Shown: positions 6,031 through 20,602 of the stretch, piece by piece
How the letters are laid out: the number at the start of each line of letters is the position of its first letter
How positions within the stretch are numbered: position 1 is the stretch's first letter
Assembly: GCA_028752905.1 (NCBI GenBank)
Contig: JAQNBH010000014.1
Span: forward strand, 22,167,990 to 22,231,989
From: Cladorhizidae sp. MBARI D1340-BT2
Taxonomy: Eukaryota > Porifera > Demospongiae > Poecilosclerida > Cladorhizidae
DNA length: 64,000 nucleotides
Direction of reading: 5' to 3'
Notes under the pieces: model-generated
The model's input: only the letters and a program-made list of their open reading frames with translations
The model's database searches: none
Told to the model about the DNA's origin: nothing
Position numbers and translations under genes: made by a program

Positions 6031-9000
6031 TCTCGTGCTAATAACATACAATAAGAATTTCACTAGGAACCATGCTATCTAATGCTAATACCGGTACCAT
6101 AGAATAAGAATTTCACTAGGAACCATGCTATCTCGTGCTAATAAGAATTTCACTAGGAACTGTGCTATCTCATGTTAATACCATATAATAAGAATTTCAC
6201 TAGGAACTGTGCTATCTCATGCTAATACCAAACAATAAGAATTTCACCAGGAACCATGCTATCTCGTGCTAGTACCATACAATAAGAATTTCACCAGGAA
6301 CTATGCTATCTCGTGCTAATACCATACAATAAGAATTTCATTAGGAGCCATGCTACCTCGTGCTAATACCATACAATAAGATTTATTTCACTAGGAACTG
6401 TGCTATCTCATGCTAATACCATACAATAAGAATTTCATTAGGAGCCATGCTATCTCGTGCTAATACCATACAATAAGAATTTCACTTGGAATCATGCTAT
6501 CTCGTGCTAATACCATACAAAATAAGAAATTCACTAGGAGCCATGCTATCTCTTGCTAATACCATACAATAAGAATTTCACTAGGAGCCATGCTATCTCA
6601 TGTTAATAAGAATTTCACTAGGAACTGTGCTAACTCATGCTAATACCATACAATAAGAATTTCACTAGGAGCCATTCTATCTTGTGCTAATACCATACAA
6701 TAAGAATTTCAATACGAACCATACTATCTCGTGCTAATACCATACAATAAGAATTTCACCAGGAACCAAGCTATCTCGTGCTAATACCATACAATAAGAA
6801 TTTCACCAGGAACCATGCTATCTCGTGCTAATACCATACAATAAGATTTTCACTATCAGCCATGCTATCTCTTGCTAATACCATACAATAAGAATTTCAC
6901 TAGGAGCCATGCTATCTTGTGCTAATAACATACAATAAGAATTTCGCTAGGAACCATGCTATATCGTGCTAATACCATACAATAAGAATTTCACTAGGAA
7001 CTGTGCTATCTCATGCTAATACTATATAATAAGAATTTCACTAAGAACTGTGCTATCTCATGCTAATACCATGCAATAAGAATTTCACCAGGAACCATGC
7101 TATCTTGTGCTAATACCATACAATAAGAATTTCACTGGGAACCATGCTATCTCGTGCTAATACCATACAATAAGAAATTCACTAGGAGCCATGCTATCTC
7201 TTGCTAATACCATACAATAAGAATTTCACTAGGAGCCATGCTATCTCGTGCTAATACGATACAATAACAATTTCACTAGGAACCGTGCTATCTGATGCTA
7301 ATACCATACAATAAGAATTTCACTAGGAGCCATGCTATCTCATGCTAATACCATACAATAAGAATTTCACCAGTAACCATGCTATCTCGTGCTAGTACAA
7401 TACAACAAGAATTTCACCAGGAATCATGCTATCTCGTGCTAATACCATACAATAAGAATTTCATTAGGAGCCATGCTATCTCGTGCTAATACCATACAAT
7501 AAGAATTTCACTAGGAACCATGCTATCTCATGCTAATACCATACAATAAGAAATTCACTAGGAGCCATGCTATCTCTTGCTAATACCTTACAATAAGAAT
7601 TTCACTAGGAGCCATGCTATCTCATGCTAATACCATAAAATAAGAATTTCACTAGGAACTGTGCTATCTCATGCTAATACCATACAATAAGAATTTAACT
7701 AGGAGCCATTCTATCTTGTGCTAATACTATTCAATAAGAATTTCACTAGGAACCATGCTATCTCGTGCTAATACCATACAATAAGAATTTCACCAGGAAC
7801 CATGCTATCTCGTGCTAATACCATACAATAAGAATTTCACCAGGAACCATGATATCTCGTGCTAATACCATACAATAAGAATTTCACTAGGAGCCATGCT
7901 ATCTTGTGCTAATACCATACAATAAGAATTTCACTAGGAACTGTGCTATCTAATGCTAATACCATACAATAAGAATTTCGCTAGGAACCATGCTATCTCG
8001 TGCTAATACCTTACAATAAGAATTTCACTAGTAACTGTGCTATCTCATGCTAATACCATATAATAAGAATTTCACTAGGAACTGTTGCTAATAATATACA
8101 ATAAGAATTTCACCAGGAACCAGGCTATCTCGTGCTAGTACCATACAATAAGAATTTCACCAAGAACCATGCTATCTCGTGCTAATACCATACAATAAGA
8201 ATTTCATTAGGAGCCATGCTATCTCGTGCTTATACCATACAATAAGAATTTCACTTAGAACCATGCTATCTCGTGCTAATACCATACAATAAGAAATTCA
8301 CTAGGAGCCATGCTATCTCTTTCTAATACCATACAATAAGAATTTCACTAGGAGCCATGCTATCTCGTGCTAATACCATACAAAAAGAATTTCACTAGGA
8401 ACTGTGCTATCTGATGCTAATACTATACAATAAGAATTTCACTAGGAGCCATGCTATCTCTTGCTAATACCATACAATAAGAATTTCACTAGGAGCCATG
8501 CTATCTTGTGCTAAATCCATACAATAAGAATTTCACTAGGAACTGTGCTACCTCATGTTAATACCATACAATAAGAATTTAACTAGGAACCATGCTATCT
8601 CGTGCTAATACCAAACAACAATAAGAATTTCACCAGGAACCATGCTATCTCGTGCTAATACCATACAATAAGAATTTCAGTAGGAGCCATGCTATCTCGT
8701 GCTAATACCATACAATAAGAATTTCACTAGGAACTGTGCTATCTCATGCTAATTACCATATAATAAGAATTTCACTAGGAACTGTGCTATCTCATGCTAA
8801 TACCATAGAATAAGAATTTCACCAGGAACCATGCTATCTTGTGCTAGTACAATACAATAAGAATTTCACCAGGAACGATGCTATCTCGTGCTAATACCAT
8901 ACAATAAGATTTCATTAGGAGCCATGCTATCTCGTGCTAATACCTTACAATAAGAATTTCACTAGGAGCCATTCTATCTTGTGCTAATACCATACAATAA

Positions 9001-10020
9001 GAATTTCACTAGGAACCATGCTATCTCGTGCTAATACCATAGAATAAGAATTTCACCAGGAACCATGCTATCTCGTGCTAATACCATACAATAAGAATTT
9101 CACTAGGAGCCATGCTATATTGTGCTAATACCATACAAAAAGAATTTCACTAGGAACTGTGCTATCTAATGCTAATACCACACAATAAGAATTTCGCTAG
9201 GAACCATGCTATCTCATGCTAATACCATACAAAAAGAATTTCACTAGGAACTGTGCTATCTCATGCTAATACCAAATAATAAGAATTTCACTAGGAACTG
9301 TTGCTAATAATATACAATAAGAATTTCACCAGGAACCATGCTATCTCGTGCTATATAGTACCATACAATAAGAATTTCACCAGGAACCATGCTATCTCAT
9401 GCTAATACCATACAATAAGAATTTCATTAGGAGCCATGCTATCTCGTGCTAATACCAATAAGAATTTCACTGGGAACCATGCTATCTCGTGCTAATACCA
9501 TACAATAAGAAATTCACTAGGATCCATGCTATCTCTTTCTAATACCATACAATAAGAATTTCACTAGGAGCCATGCTATCTCGTGCTAATACCTTACAAT
9601 AAGAATTTCACTAGGAACTGTGCTATCTGATGCTAATACCATACTATAAGAATTTCACTAGGAGCCATGCTATCTCTTGCTAATACCATACAATAAGAAT
9701 TTCACTAGGAGCCATGCTGTCTTGTGCTAATACCATACAATAAGAATTTCACTAGAAACTGTGCTATCTCATGTTAATACCATACAATAAGAATTTAACT
9801 AGGAACCATGGTATCTCGTGCTAATACCATACAACAATAAGAATTTCACCAGGAACCATGCTATCTCGTGCTAATACCATACAATAAGAATTTCACTAGG
9901 AGCCATGCTATCTCGTGCTAATACCTTACAATAAGAATTTCACTAGGAACTGTGCTATCTGATGCTAATACCATACAATAAGAATTTCACTAGGAGCCAT
10001 GCTATCTCTTGCTAATACCA

Positions 10021-10660
10021 TACAATAAGAATTTCACTAGGAACTGTGCTATCTGATGCTAATACCATACAATAAGAATTTAACTAGGAACAGTGCTGTC
10101 TCGTGCTAATACCATACAATAAGAATTTCACTAGAACCATGCTATCTCGTGCTAATACCATAAAATAAGAATTTCACTAGGAACACTGCTATCTCGTGCT
10201 AATACCCTACAATAAGAAGTTCACTACGAGCCATGCTATCTCGTGCTAATACCTTACAATAAAGGGGCACATTGCTCTGTGTGGGACTATATAATTATAT
10301 ATATAATTTCACTAGTAACCATGCTATCTCGTGCTAATACCATACAATAAGAATTTCACTAGGAACTGTGCTATCTAATGCTAATACCATACAATAAGAA
10401 TTTCGCTAGGAACCATGCTATCTCGTGCTAATACCATACAATAAGAATTTCACTAGGAACTGTGCTATCTCATGCTAATACCAAATAATAAGAATTTCAC
10501 TAGGAACTGTTGCTAATAATATACAATAAGTATTTCACCAGGAACCATGCTATCTCGTGCTATATAGTACCATACAATAAGAATTTCACCAGGAACCATG
10601 CTATCTCGTGCTAATACCATACAATAAGAATTTCATTAGGAGCCATGCTATCTCGTGCTA
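10021..10660 (+). repeat. Satellite segment repeated at 13281-13920 (offset 3,260)
   Basis: The run including AACAGTGCTGTCTCG, AAGAAGTTCACTACGAGCC and the non-monomer insert at 10261 recurs at the same relative positions 3,260 bp downstream, with the insert at 13521 and TATATAGTACC at about 10561 and 13821. Similarity breaks near 10660/13912. Confidence 0.8.
10261..10304 (+). repeat. Non-monomer insert, copy 1 of 11 (type instance)
   Basis: Between CTTACAATAA and TTTCACTAGTAACC lies foreign sequence beginning AAGGGGCACATTGCTCTGTG and ending in an AT run. The same insert occurs from about 13521, 18123, 24019, 26151, 27012, 30768, 31639, 36620, 47909 and 52920, always in the same orientation and the same monomer context. 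Monomers with CTTACAATAAGAATTTCAC and then TAGTAACC, without the insert, occur at for example 12538, 17148, 20578, 39855 and 61130, and serve as empty sites. Confidence 0.9.
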
Positions 10661-11397
10661 ATACCATACAATAAGAATTTCACTGGGAACCATGGTATCT
10701 CGTGCTAATACCATACAATAAGAAATTCACTAGGATCCATGCTATCTCTTTCTAATACCATACAATAAGAATTTCACTAGGAGCCATGCTATCTCGTGCT
10801 AATACCTTACAATAAGAATTTCACTAGGAACTGTGCTATCTGATGCTAATACCATACAATAAGAATTTCACTAGGAGCCATGCTATCTCTTGCTAATACC
10901 ATACAATAAGAATTTCACTAGAAGCCATGCTGTCTTGTGCTAATACCATACAATAAGAATTTCACTAGGAACTGCGCTATCTCATGTTAATACCATACAA
11001 TAAGAATTTAACTAGGAGCCATGCTATCTCTTGCTAATACCAGACAATAAGAATTTCACTAGGAACTGTGCTATCTCGTGCTAATTTCATACAATAAGAA
11101 TTTTATTAGGAGCCATGCTATCTCGTGCTAATACCATACAATAAGAATTTCACTGGGAACCATGCTATCTCGTGCTAATACCATACAACAAGAAATACAC
11201 TAGGAGCCATGCTATCTCTTGCTAATACCATACAATAAGAATTTCACTAGGTCCCATGCTATCTCGTGCTAATACCATACAATAAGAACTTCCCTATGAA
11301 CCATGCTATCTAATGCTAATACCATACAATAAGAATTTCACTAGGAACAGTGCTATCTCGTGTTAATACCATACAATAAGAATTTCACTAGGAACTG

Positions 11398-14300
11398 TGC
11401 TATCTCATGCTAATTACCATATAATAAGAATTTCACTAGGAACTGTGCTATCTCATGCTAATACCATATAATAAGAATTTCAATACGAACTGTTGCTAAT
11501 AATATACAATAAGAATTTCACCAGGAACCATGCTATCTCGTGCTAATACCATACAATAAGAATTTCACTAGTAACCATGCTATCTCGTGCTAATACCATA
11601 AAATAAGAATTTCACTAGGAACACTGCTATCTCGTGCTAATACCATACAATAAGAATTTCACTAGGAGCCATTCTATCTTATGCTAATACCATACAATAA
11701 GAATTTCACCAGGAACCATGCTATCTCGTGCTAATACCATAGAATAAGAATTTCACCAGGAACCATGATATCTCGTGCTAATACCATACAATAAGAATTT
11801 CATTAGGAGCCATGCTATCTTGTGCTAACACCATACAATAAGAATTTCACTAGGAACTGTGCTATCTAATGCTAATACCATACAATAAGAATTTCGCTAG
11901 GAACCATGCTATCTCGTGCTAATACCATACAATAAGAAATTCACTAGGAGCCATGCTATCTCTTTCTAATACCATACAATAAGAATTTCACTAGAAGCCA
12001 TGCTATCTCGTGATAATACCATACAAAAAGAATTTCACTAGGAACTGTGCTATCTGATGCTAATACCATACAATAAGAATTTCACTAGGAGCCATGCTAT
12101 CTCTTACTAATACCATACAATAAGAATTTCACTAGGAACCATGCTATCTCGTGCTAATACCATACAATAAGAAATTCACTAGGAGCCATGCTATCTCTTG
12201 CTAATACCATACAATAAGAATTTCACTAGGTGCCATGCTATCTCGTGCTAATACCATACAATAAGAACTTCACTAGGAACCATGCTATCTAATGCTAATA
12301 CCATACAATAAGAATTTAGCTAGGAACAATGATATCTCGTGCTAATACCATACAATAAGAATTTCACTAGGAACTGTGCTATCTCATGCTAATACCATAG
12401 AATAAGAATTTCACCAGGAACCATGCTATCTCGTGCTAGTACAATACAATAAGAATTTCACCAGGAACGATGCTATCTCGTGCTAATACCATACAATAAG
12501 ATTTCATTAGGAGCCATGCTATCTCGTGCTAATACCTTACAATAAGAATTTCACTAGTAACCATGCTATCTCGTGCTAATACCATAAAATAAGAATTTCA
12601 CTAGGAACACTGCTATCTCGTGCTAATACCATACAATATGAATTTCACTAGGAGCCATTCTATCTTATGCTAATACCATACAATAAGAATTTCACCAGGA
12701 ACCATGCTATCTCGTGCTAATACCATAGAATAAGAATTTCACCAGGAACCAAGATATCTCGTGCTAATACCATACAATAAGAATTTCACTAGGAGCCATG
12801 CTATCTTGTGCTAAAACCATACAATAAGAATTTCACTAGGAACTGTGCTATCTAATGCTAATACCATACAATAAGAATTTCGCTAGGAACCATGCTATCT
12901 CGTGCTAATACCATACAATAAGAATTTCACTAGGAACTGTGCTATCTCATGCTAATACCAAATAATAAGAATTTCACTAGGAACTGTTGCTAATAATATA
13001 CAATAAGAATTTCACCAGGAACCATGCTATCTCGTGCTAATACCATACAATAAGAATTTCATTAGGAGCCATGCTATCTCGTGCTAATACCATACAATAA
13101 GAATTTCACTGGGAACCATGCTATCTCGTGCTAATACCATACAATAAGAAATTCACTAGGATCCATGCTATCTCTTTCTAATACCATACAATAAGAATTT
13201 AACTAGGAGCCATGCTATCTCGTGCTAATACCTTACAATAAGAATTTCACTAGGAACTGTGCTATCTGATGCTAATACCATACAATAAGAACTTTACTAG
13301 GAACCATGCTATCTAATGCTAATACCATACAATAAGAATTTAACTAGGAACAGTGCTGTCTCGTGCTAATACCATACAATAAGAATTTCACTAGAACCAT
13401 GCTATCTCGTGCTAATACCATAAAATAAGAATTTCACTAGGAACACTGCTATCTCGTGCTAATACCCTACAATAAGAAGTTCACTACGAGCCATGCTATC
13501 TCGTGCTAATACCTTACAATAAAGGGGCACATTGCTCTGTGTGGGACTATATAATTATATATATAATTTCACTAGTAACCATGCTATCTCGTGCTAATAC
13601 CATACAATAAGAATTTCACTAGGAACTGTGCTATCTAATGCTAATACCATACAATAAGAATTTCGCTAGGAACCATGCTATCTCGTGCTAATACCATACA
13701 ATAAGAATTTCACTAGGAACTGTGCTATCTCATGCTAATACCAAATAATAAGAATTTCACTAGGAACTGTTGCTAATAATATACAATAAGTATTTCACCA
13801 GGAACCATGCTATCTCGTGCTATATAGTACCATACAATAAGAATTTCACCAGGAACCATGCTATCTCGTGCTAATACCATACAATAAGAATTTCATTAGG
13901 AGCCATGCTATCTCTTGCTAATACCATACAATATGAATTTCACTAGGTCCCATGCTATCTCGTGCTAATACCATACAATAAGAACTTCACTAGGAACCAT
14001 GCTATCTAATGCTAATACCATACAATAAGAATTTCACTAGGAACAGTGCTATCTCGTGCTAATACCATACAATAAGAATTTCACTAGGAACTGTGCTATC
14101 TCATGCTAATTACCATATAATAAGAATTTCACTAGGAACTGTGCTATCTCATGCTAATACCATAGAATAAGAATTTCACCAGCAACCATGCTATCTCGTG
14201 CTAGTACAATACAATAAGAATTTCACCAGGAACCATGCTATCTCGTGCTAATACCATACAATAAGATTTCATTAGGATCCATGCTATCTCGTGCTAATAC

Positions 14301-16000
14301 CATACAATAAGAATTTCACTAGGAACCATGCTATCTCGTTCTAATACCATAAAATAAGAATTTCACAAGGAACTGTGCTATCTCGTGCTAATACCATACA
14401 ATAAGAATTTCACTAGGAGCCATTCTATCTTGTGCTAATACAATACAATAAAAATTTCACTAGGAACCATGCTATCTCGTGCTAATACCATACAATTGAC
14501 CAGGAACCATGCTATCTCGTGCTAATACCATACAATAAGAATTCCACTAGGAGCCATGCTATCTCATGCTAATACCATAAAATAAGAATTTCACTAGGAA
14601 CTGTGCTATCTCACATACAATAAGAATTTCATTAGGAGCCATGCTATCTCGTGCTAATACCATACAATAAGAATTTCACTAGGAACCAAGCTAACTCGTG
14701 CTAATACCATACAATAAGAAATTCACTAGGAGCCATGCTATCTCTTGCTAATACCATACAATAAGAATTTCACTAGGAGCCATGCTAACTCATGCTAATA
14801 CCATAAAATAAGAATTTCACTAGGAACTGTTCTATCTCATGCTAATACCATACAATAAGAATTTCACTAGGAGCCATTCTATCTCATGCTAATAGCATAA
14901 AATAAGAATTTCACTAGGAACTGTGCTATCTCATGCTAATACCATACAATAAGAATTTCACTAGGAGCCATTCTATCTTGTGCTAATACCATACAATAAG
15001 AATTTAACTAGGAACCATGCTATCTCATGCTAATACCATACAATAATAATTTCACCAGGTACCATGCTATCTCGTGCTAATAACATACAATAAGAATTTC
15101 ACCAGCAACCATGCTATCTCGTGCTAATACCATACAATAAGAATTTCACTAGGAGCCATGCTATCTCTTACTAATACCATACTATAAGAATTTCACTAGG
15201 AGCCATGCTATCTTGTGCTAATACCATACAATAAGAATTTCACTAGGAACTGTGCTATCTAATGCTAATACCATACAATAAGAATTTCGCTAGGAACCAT
15301 GCTATCTCGTGCTAATACCATACAATAAGAATTTCACTAGAATTTCACTAGGAACTGTTGCTAATACCATACATTAAGAATTTCACTAGGAACCATGCTA
15401 TCTCGTTCTAATACCATAAAATAAGAATTTCACTAGGAACTGTGCTATCTCGTGCTAATACCATACAATAACAATTTCACTAGGAGCTATTCTATCTTGT
15501 TCTAATACAATACAATAAGAATTTCACTAGGAACCATGCTATCTCGTGCTAATACCATACAATTGACCAGGAACCATGCTATCTCGTACTAATACCATAC
15601 AATAAGAATTCCACTAGGTGCCATGCTATTTCGTGCTAATACCATACAATTAGAACTTCACTAGGAACCATGCTATCTAATGCTAATACCATACAATAAG
15701 AATTTCACTAGGAACCATGCTATCTCGTGCTAATACCATACAATAAGAATTTCACTAGCAACTGTGCTATCTCATGCTAATTACCATATAATAAGAATTT
15801 CACTAGGAACTGTGCTATCTCATGCTAATACCATAGAATAAGAATTTCACCAGGAACCATGCTATCTCGTGCTAGTACAATGCAATAAGAATTTCACCAG
15901 GAACGATGCTATCTCGTGCTAATACCATACAATAAGATTTCATTAGGAGCCATGCTATCTCGTGCTAATACCTTACAATAAGAATTTCACTAGTAACCAT
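11398..16000 (+). repeat. Higher-order block A of a 4,602-bp tandem duplication
   Basis: Everything from about 11398 recurs 4,602 bp later. Markers: CAATACGAACTGTTGC at 11481 and 16083, the insert at 13521 and 18123, and the fused ATACAATTGACC units near 14497 and 19100. Similarity begins at CTATCTCATGCTAATTACC and ends at a TAGTAACCATGCTATCTC boundary at about 16000. Confidence 0.93.
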
Positions 16001-19000
16001 GCTATCTCATGCTAATTACCATATAATAAGAATTTCACTAGGAACTGTGCTATCTCATGCTAATACCATATAATAAGAATTTCAATACGAACTGTTGCTA
16101 ATAATATACAATAAGAATTTCACCAGGAACCATGCTATCTCGTGCTAATACCATACAATAAGAATTTCACTAGTAACCATGCTATCTCGTGCTAATACCA
16201 TAAAATAAGAATTTCACTAGGAACACTGCTATCTCGTGCTAATACCATACAATAAGAATTTCACTAGGAGCCATTCTATCTTATGCTAATACCATACAAT
16301 AAGAATTTCACCAGGAACCATGCTATCTCGTGCTAATACCATAGAATAAGAATTTCACCAGGAACCATGATATCTCGTGCTAATACCATACAATAAGAAT
16401 TTCATTAGGAGCCATGCTATCTTGTGCTAACACCATACAATAAGAATTTCACTAGGAACTGTGCTATCTAATGCTAATACCATACAATAAGAATTTCGCT
16501 AGGAACCATGCTATCTCGTGCTAATACCATACAATAAGAAATTCACTAGGAGCCATGCTATCTCTTTCTAATACCATACAATAAGAATTTCACTAGAAGC
16601 CATGCTATCTCGTGATAATACCATACAAAAAGAATTTCACTAGGAACTGTGCTATCTGATGCTAATACCATACAATAAGAATTTCACTAGGAGCCATGCT
16701 ATCTCTTACTAATACCATACAATAAGAATTTCACTAGGAACCATGCTATCTCGTGCTAATACCATACAATAAGAAATTCACTAGGAGCCATGCTATCTCT
16801 TGCTAATACCATACAATAAGAATTTCACTAGGTGCCATGCTATCTCGTGCTAATACCATACAATAAGAACTTCACTAGGAACCATGCTATCTAATGCTAA
16901 TACCATACAATAAGAATTTAGCTAGGAACAATGATATCTCGTGCTAATACCATACAATAAGAATTTCACTAGGAACTGTGCTATCTCATGCTAATACCAT
17001 AGAATAAGAATTTCACCAGGAACCATGCTATCTCGTGCTAGTACAATACAATAAGAATTTCACCAGGAACGATGCTATCTCGTGCTAATACCATACAATA
17101 AGATTTCATTAGGAGCCATGCTATCTCGTGCTAATACCTTACAATAAGAATTTCACTAGTAACCATGCTATCTCGTGCTAATACCATAAAATAAGAATTT
17201 CACTAGGAACACTGCTATCTCGTGCTAATACCATACAATATGAATTTCACTAGGAGCCATTCTATCTTATGCTAATACCATACAATAAGAATTTCACCAG
17301 GAACCATGCTATCTCGTGCTAATACCATAGAATAAGAATTTCACCAGGAACCAAGATATCTCGTGCTAATACCATACAATAAGAATTTCACTAGGAGCCA
17401 TGCTATCTTGTGCTAAAACCATACAATAAGAATTTCACTAGGAACTGTGCTATCTAATGCTAATACCATACAATAAGAATTTCGCTAGGAACCATGCTAT
17501 CTCGTGCTAATACCATACAATAAGAATTTCACTAGGAACTGTGCTATCTCATGCTAATACCAAATAATAAGAATTTCACTAGGAACTGTTGCTAATAATA
17601 TACAATAAGAATTTCACCAGGAACCATGCTATCTCGTGCTAATACCATACAATAAGAATTTCATTAGGAGCCATGCTATCTCGTGCTAATACCATACAAT
17701 AAGAATTTCACTGGGAACCATGCTATCTCGTGCTAATACCATACAATAAGAAATTCACTAGGATCCATGCTATCTCTTTCTAATACCATACAATAAGAAT
17801 TTAACTAGGAGCCATGCTATCTCGTGCTAATACCTTACAATAAGAATTTCACTAGGAACTGTGCTATCTGATGCTAATACCATACAATAAGAACTTTACT
17901 AGGAACCATGCTATCTAATGCTAATACCATACAATAAGAATTTAACTAGGAACAGTGCTGTCTCGTGCTAATACCATACAATAAGAATTTCACTAGAACC
18001 ATGCTATCTCGTGCTAATACCATAAAATAAGAATTTCACTAGGAACACTGCTATCTCGTGCTAATACCCTACAATAAGAAGTTCACTACGAGCCATGCTA
18101 TCTCGTGCTAATACCTTACAATAAAGGGGCACATTGCTCTGTGTGGGACTATATAATTATATATATAATTTCACTAGTAACCATGCTATCTCGTGCTAAT
18201 ACCATACAATAAGAATTTCACTAGGAACTGTGCTATCTAATGCTAATACCATACAATAAGAATTTCGCTAGGAACCATGCTATCTCGTGCTAATACCATA
18301 CAATAAGAATTTCACTAGGAACTGTGCTATCTCATGCTAATACCAAATAATAAGAATTTCACTAGGAACTGTTGCTAATAATATACAATAAGTATTTCAC
18401 CAGGAACCATGCTATCTCGTGCTATATAGTACCATACAATAAGAATTTCACCAGGAACCATGCTATCTCGTGCTAATACCATACAATAAGAATTTCATTA
18501 GGAGCCATGCTATCTCTTGCTAATACCATACAATATGAATTTCACTAGGTCCCATGCTATCTCGTGCTAATACCATACAATAAGAACTTCACTAGGAACC
18601 ATGCTATCTAATGCTAATACCATACAATAAGAATTTCACTAGGAACAGTGCTATCTCGTGCTAATACCATACAATAAGAATTTCACTAGGAACTGTGCTA
18701 TCTCATGCTAATTACCATATAATAAGAATTTCACTAGGAACTGTGCTATCTCATGCTAATACCATAGAATAAGAATTTCACCAGCAACCATGCTATCTCG
18801 TGCTAGTACAATACAATAAGAATTTCACCAGGAACCATGCTATCTCGTGCTAATACCATACAATAAGATTTCATTAGGATCCATGCTATCTCGTGCTAAT
18901 ACCATACAATAAGAATTTCACTAGGAACCATGCTATCTCGTTCTAATACCATAAAATAAGAATTTCACAAGGAACTGTGCTATCTCGTGCTAATACCATA

Positions 19001-20602
19001 CAATAAGAATTTCACTAGGAGCCATTCTATCTTGTGCTAATACAATACAATAAAAATTTCACTAGGAACCATGCTATCTCGTGCTAATACCATACAATTG
19101 ACCAGGAACCATGCTATCTCGTGCTAATACCATACAATAAGAATTCCACTAGGAGCCATGCTATCTCATGCTAATGCCATAAAATAAGAATTTCACTAGG
19201 AACTGTGCTATCTCACATACAATAAGAATTTCATTAGGAGCCATGCTATCTCGTGCTAATACCATACAATAAGAATTTCACTAGGAACCAAGCTAACTCG
19301 TGCTAATACCATACAATAAGAAATTCACTAGGAGCCATGCTATCTCTTGCTAATACCATACAATAAGAATTTCACTAGGAGCCATGCTAACTCATGCTAA
19401 TACCATAAAATAAGAATTTCACTAGGAACTGTTCTATCTCATGCTAATACCATACAATAAGAATTTCACTAGGAGCCATTCTATCTCATGCTAATAGCAT
19501 AAAATAAGAATTTCACTAGGAACTGTGCTATCTCATGCTAATACCATACAATAAGAATTTCACTAGGAGCCATTCTATCTTGTGCTAATACCATACAATA
19601 AGAATTTAACTAGGAACCATGCTATCTCATGCTAATACCATACAATAATAATTTCACCAGGTACCATGCTATCTCGTGCTAATAACATACAATAAGAATT
19701 TCACCAGCAACCATGCTATCTCGTGCTAATACCATACAATAAGAATTTCACTAGGAGCCATGCTATCTCTTACTAATACCATACTATAAGAATTTCACTA
19801 GGAGCCATGCTATCTTGTGCTAATACCATACAATAAGAATTTCACTAGGAACTGTGCTATCTAATGCTAATACCATACAATAAGAATTTCGCTAGGAACC
19901 ATGCTATCTCGTGCTAATACCATACAATAAGAATTTCACTAGAATTTCACTAGGAACTGTTGCTAATACCATACATTAAGAATTTCACTAGGAACCATGC
20001 TATCTCGTTCTAATACCATAAAATAAGAATTTCACTAGGAACTGTGCTATCTCGTGCTAATACCATACAATAACAATTTCACTAGGAGCTATTCTATCTT
20101 GTTCTAATACAATACAATAAGAATTTCACTAGGAACCATGCTATCTCGTGCTAATACCATACAATTGACCAGGAACCATGCTATCTCGTACTAATACCAT
20201 ACAATAAGAATTCCACTAGGTGCCATGCTATTTCGTGCTAATACCATACAATTAGAACTTCACTAGGAACCATGCTATCTAATGCTAATACCATACAATA
20301 AGAATTTCACTAGGAACCATGCTATCTCGTGCTAATACCATACAATAAGAATTTCACTAGCAACTGTGCTATCTCATGCTAATTACCATATAATAAGAAT
20401 TTCACTAGGAACTGTGCTATCTCATGCTAATACCATAGAATAAGAATTTCACCAGGAACCATGCTATCTCGTGCTAGTACAATGCAATAAGAATTTCACC
20501 AGGAACGATGCTATCTCGTGCTAATACCATACAATAAGATTTCATTAGGAGCCATGCTATCTCGTGCTAATACCTTACAATAAGAATTTCACTAGTAACC
20601 AT
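16001..20602 (+). repeat. Higher-order block B of the 4,602-bp tandem duplication
   Basis: Directly abuts block A. The only difference I noticed by eye is AATACC in A (about 14570) against AATGCC in B (about 19173), so the two are nearly identical and the duplication is recent or recently converted. The match ends after TAGTAACCATGCTATCTC near 20600. Confidence 0.93.

Noticed and set aside
10261..10304. Insert in the array as a small transposon
   Set aside because: There is no terminal inverted repeat and no clean target-site duplication when filled and empty sites are compared. All copies share one context, so they descend from a single event of unknown type.
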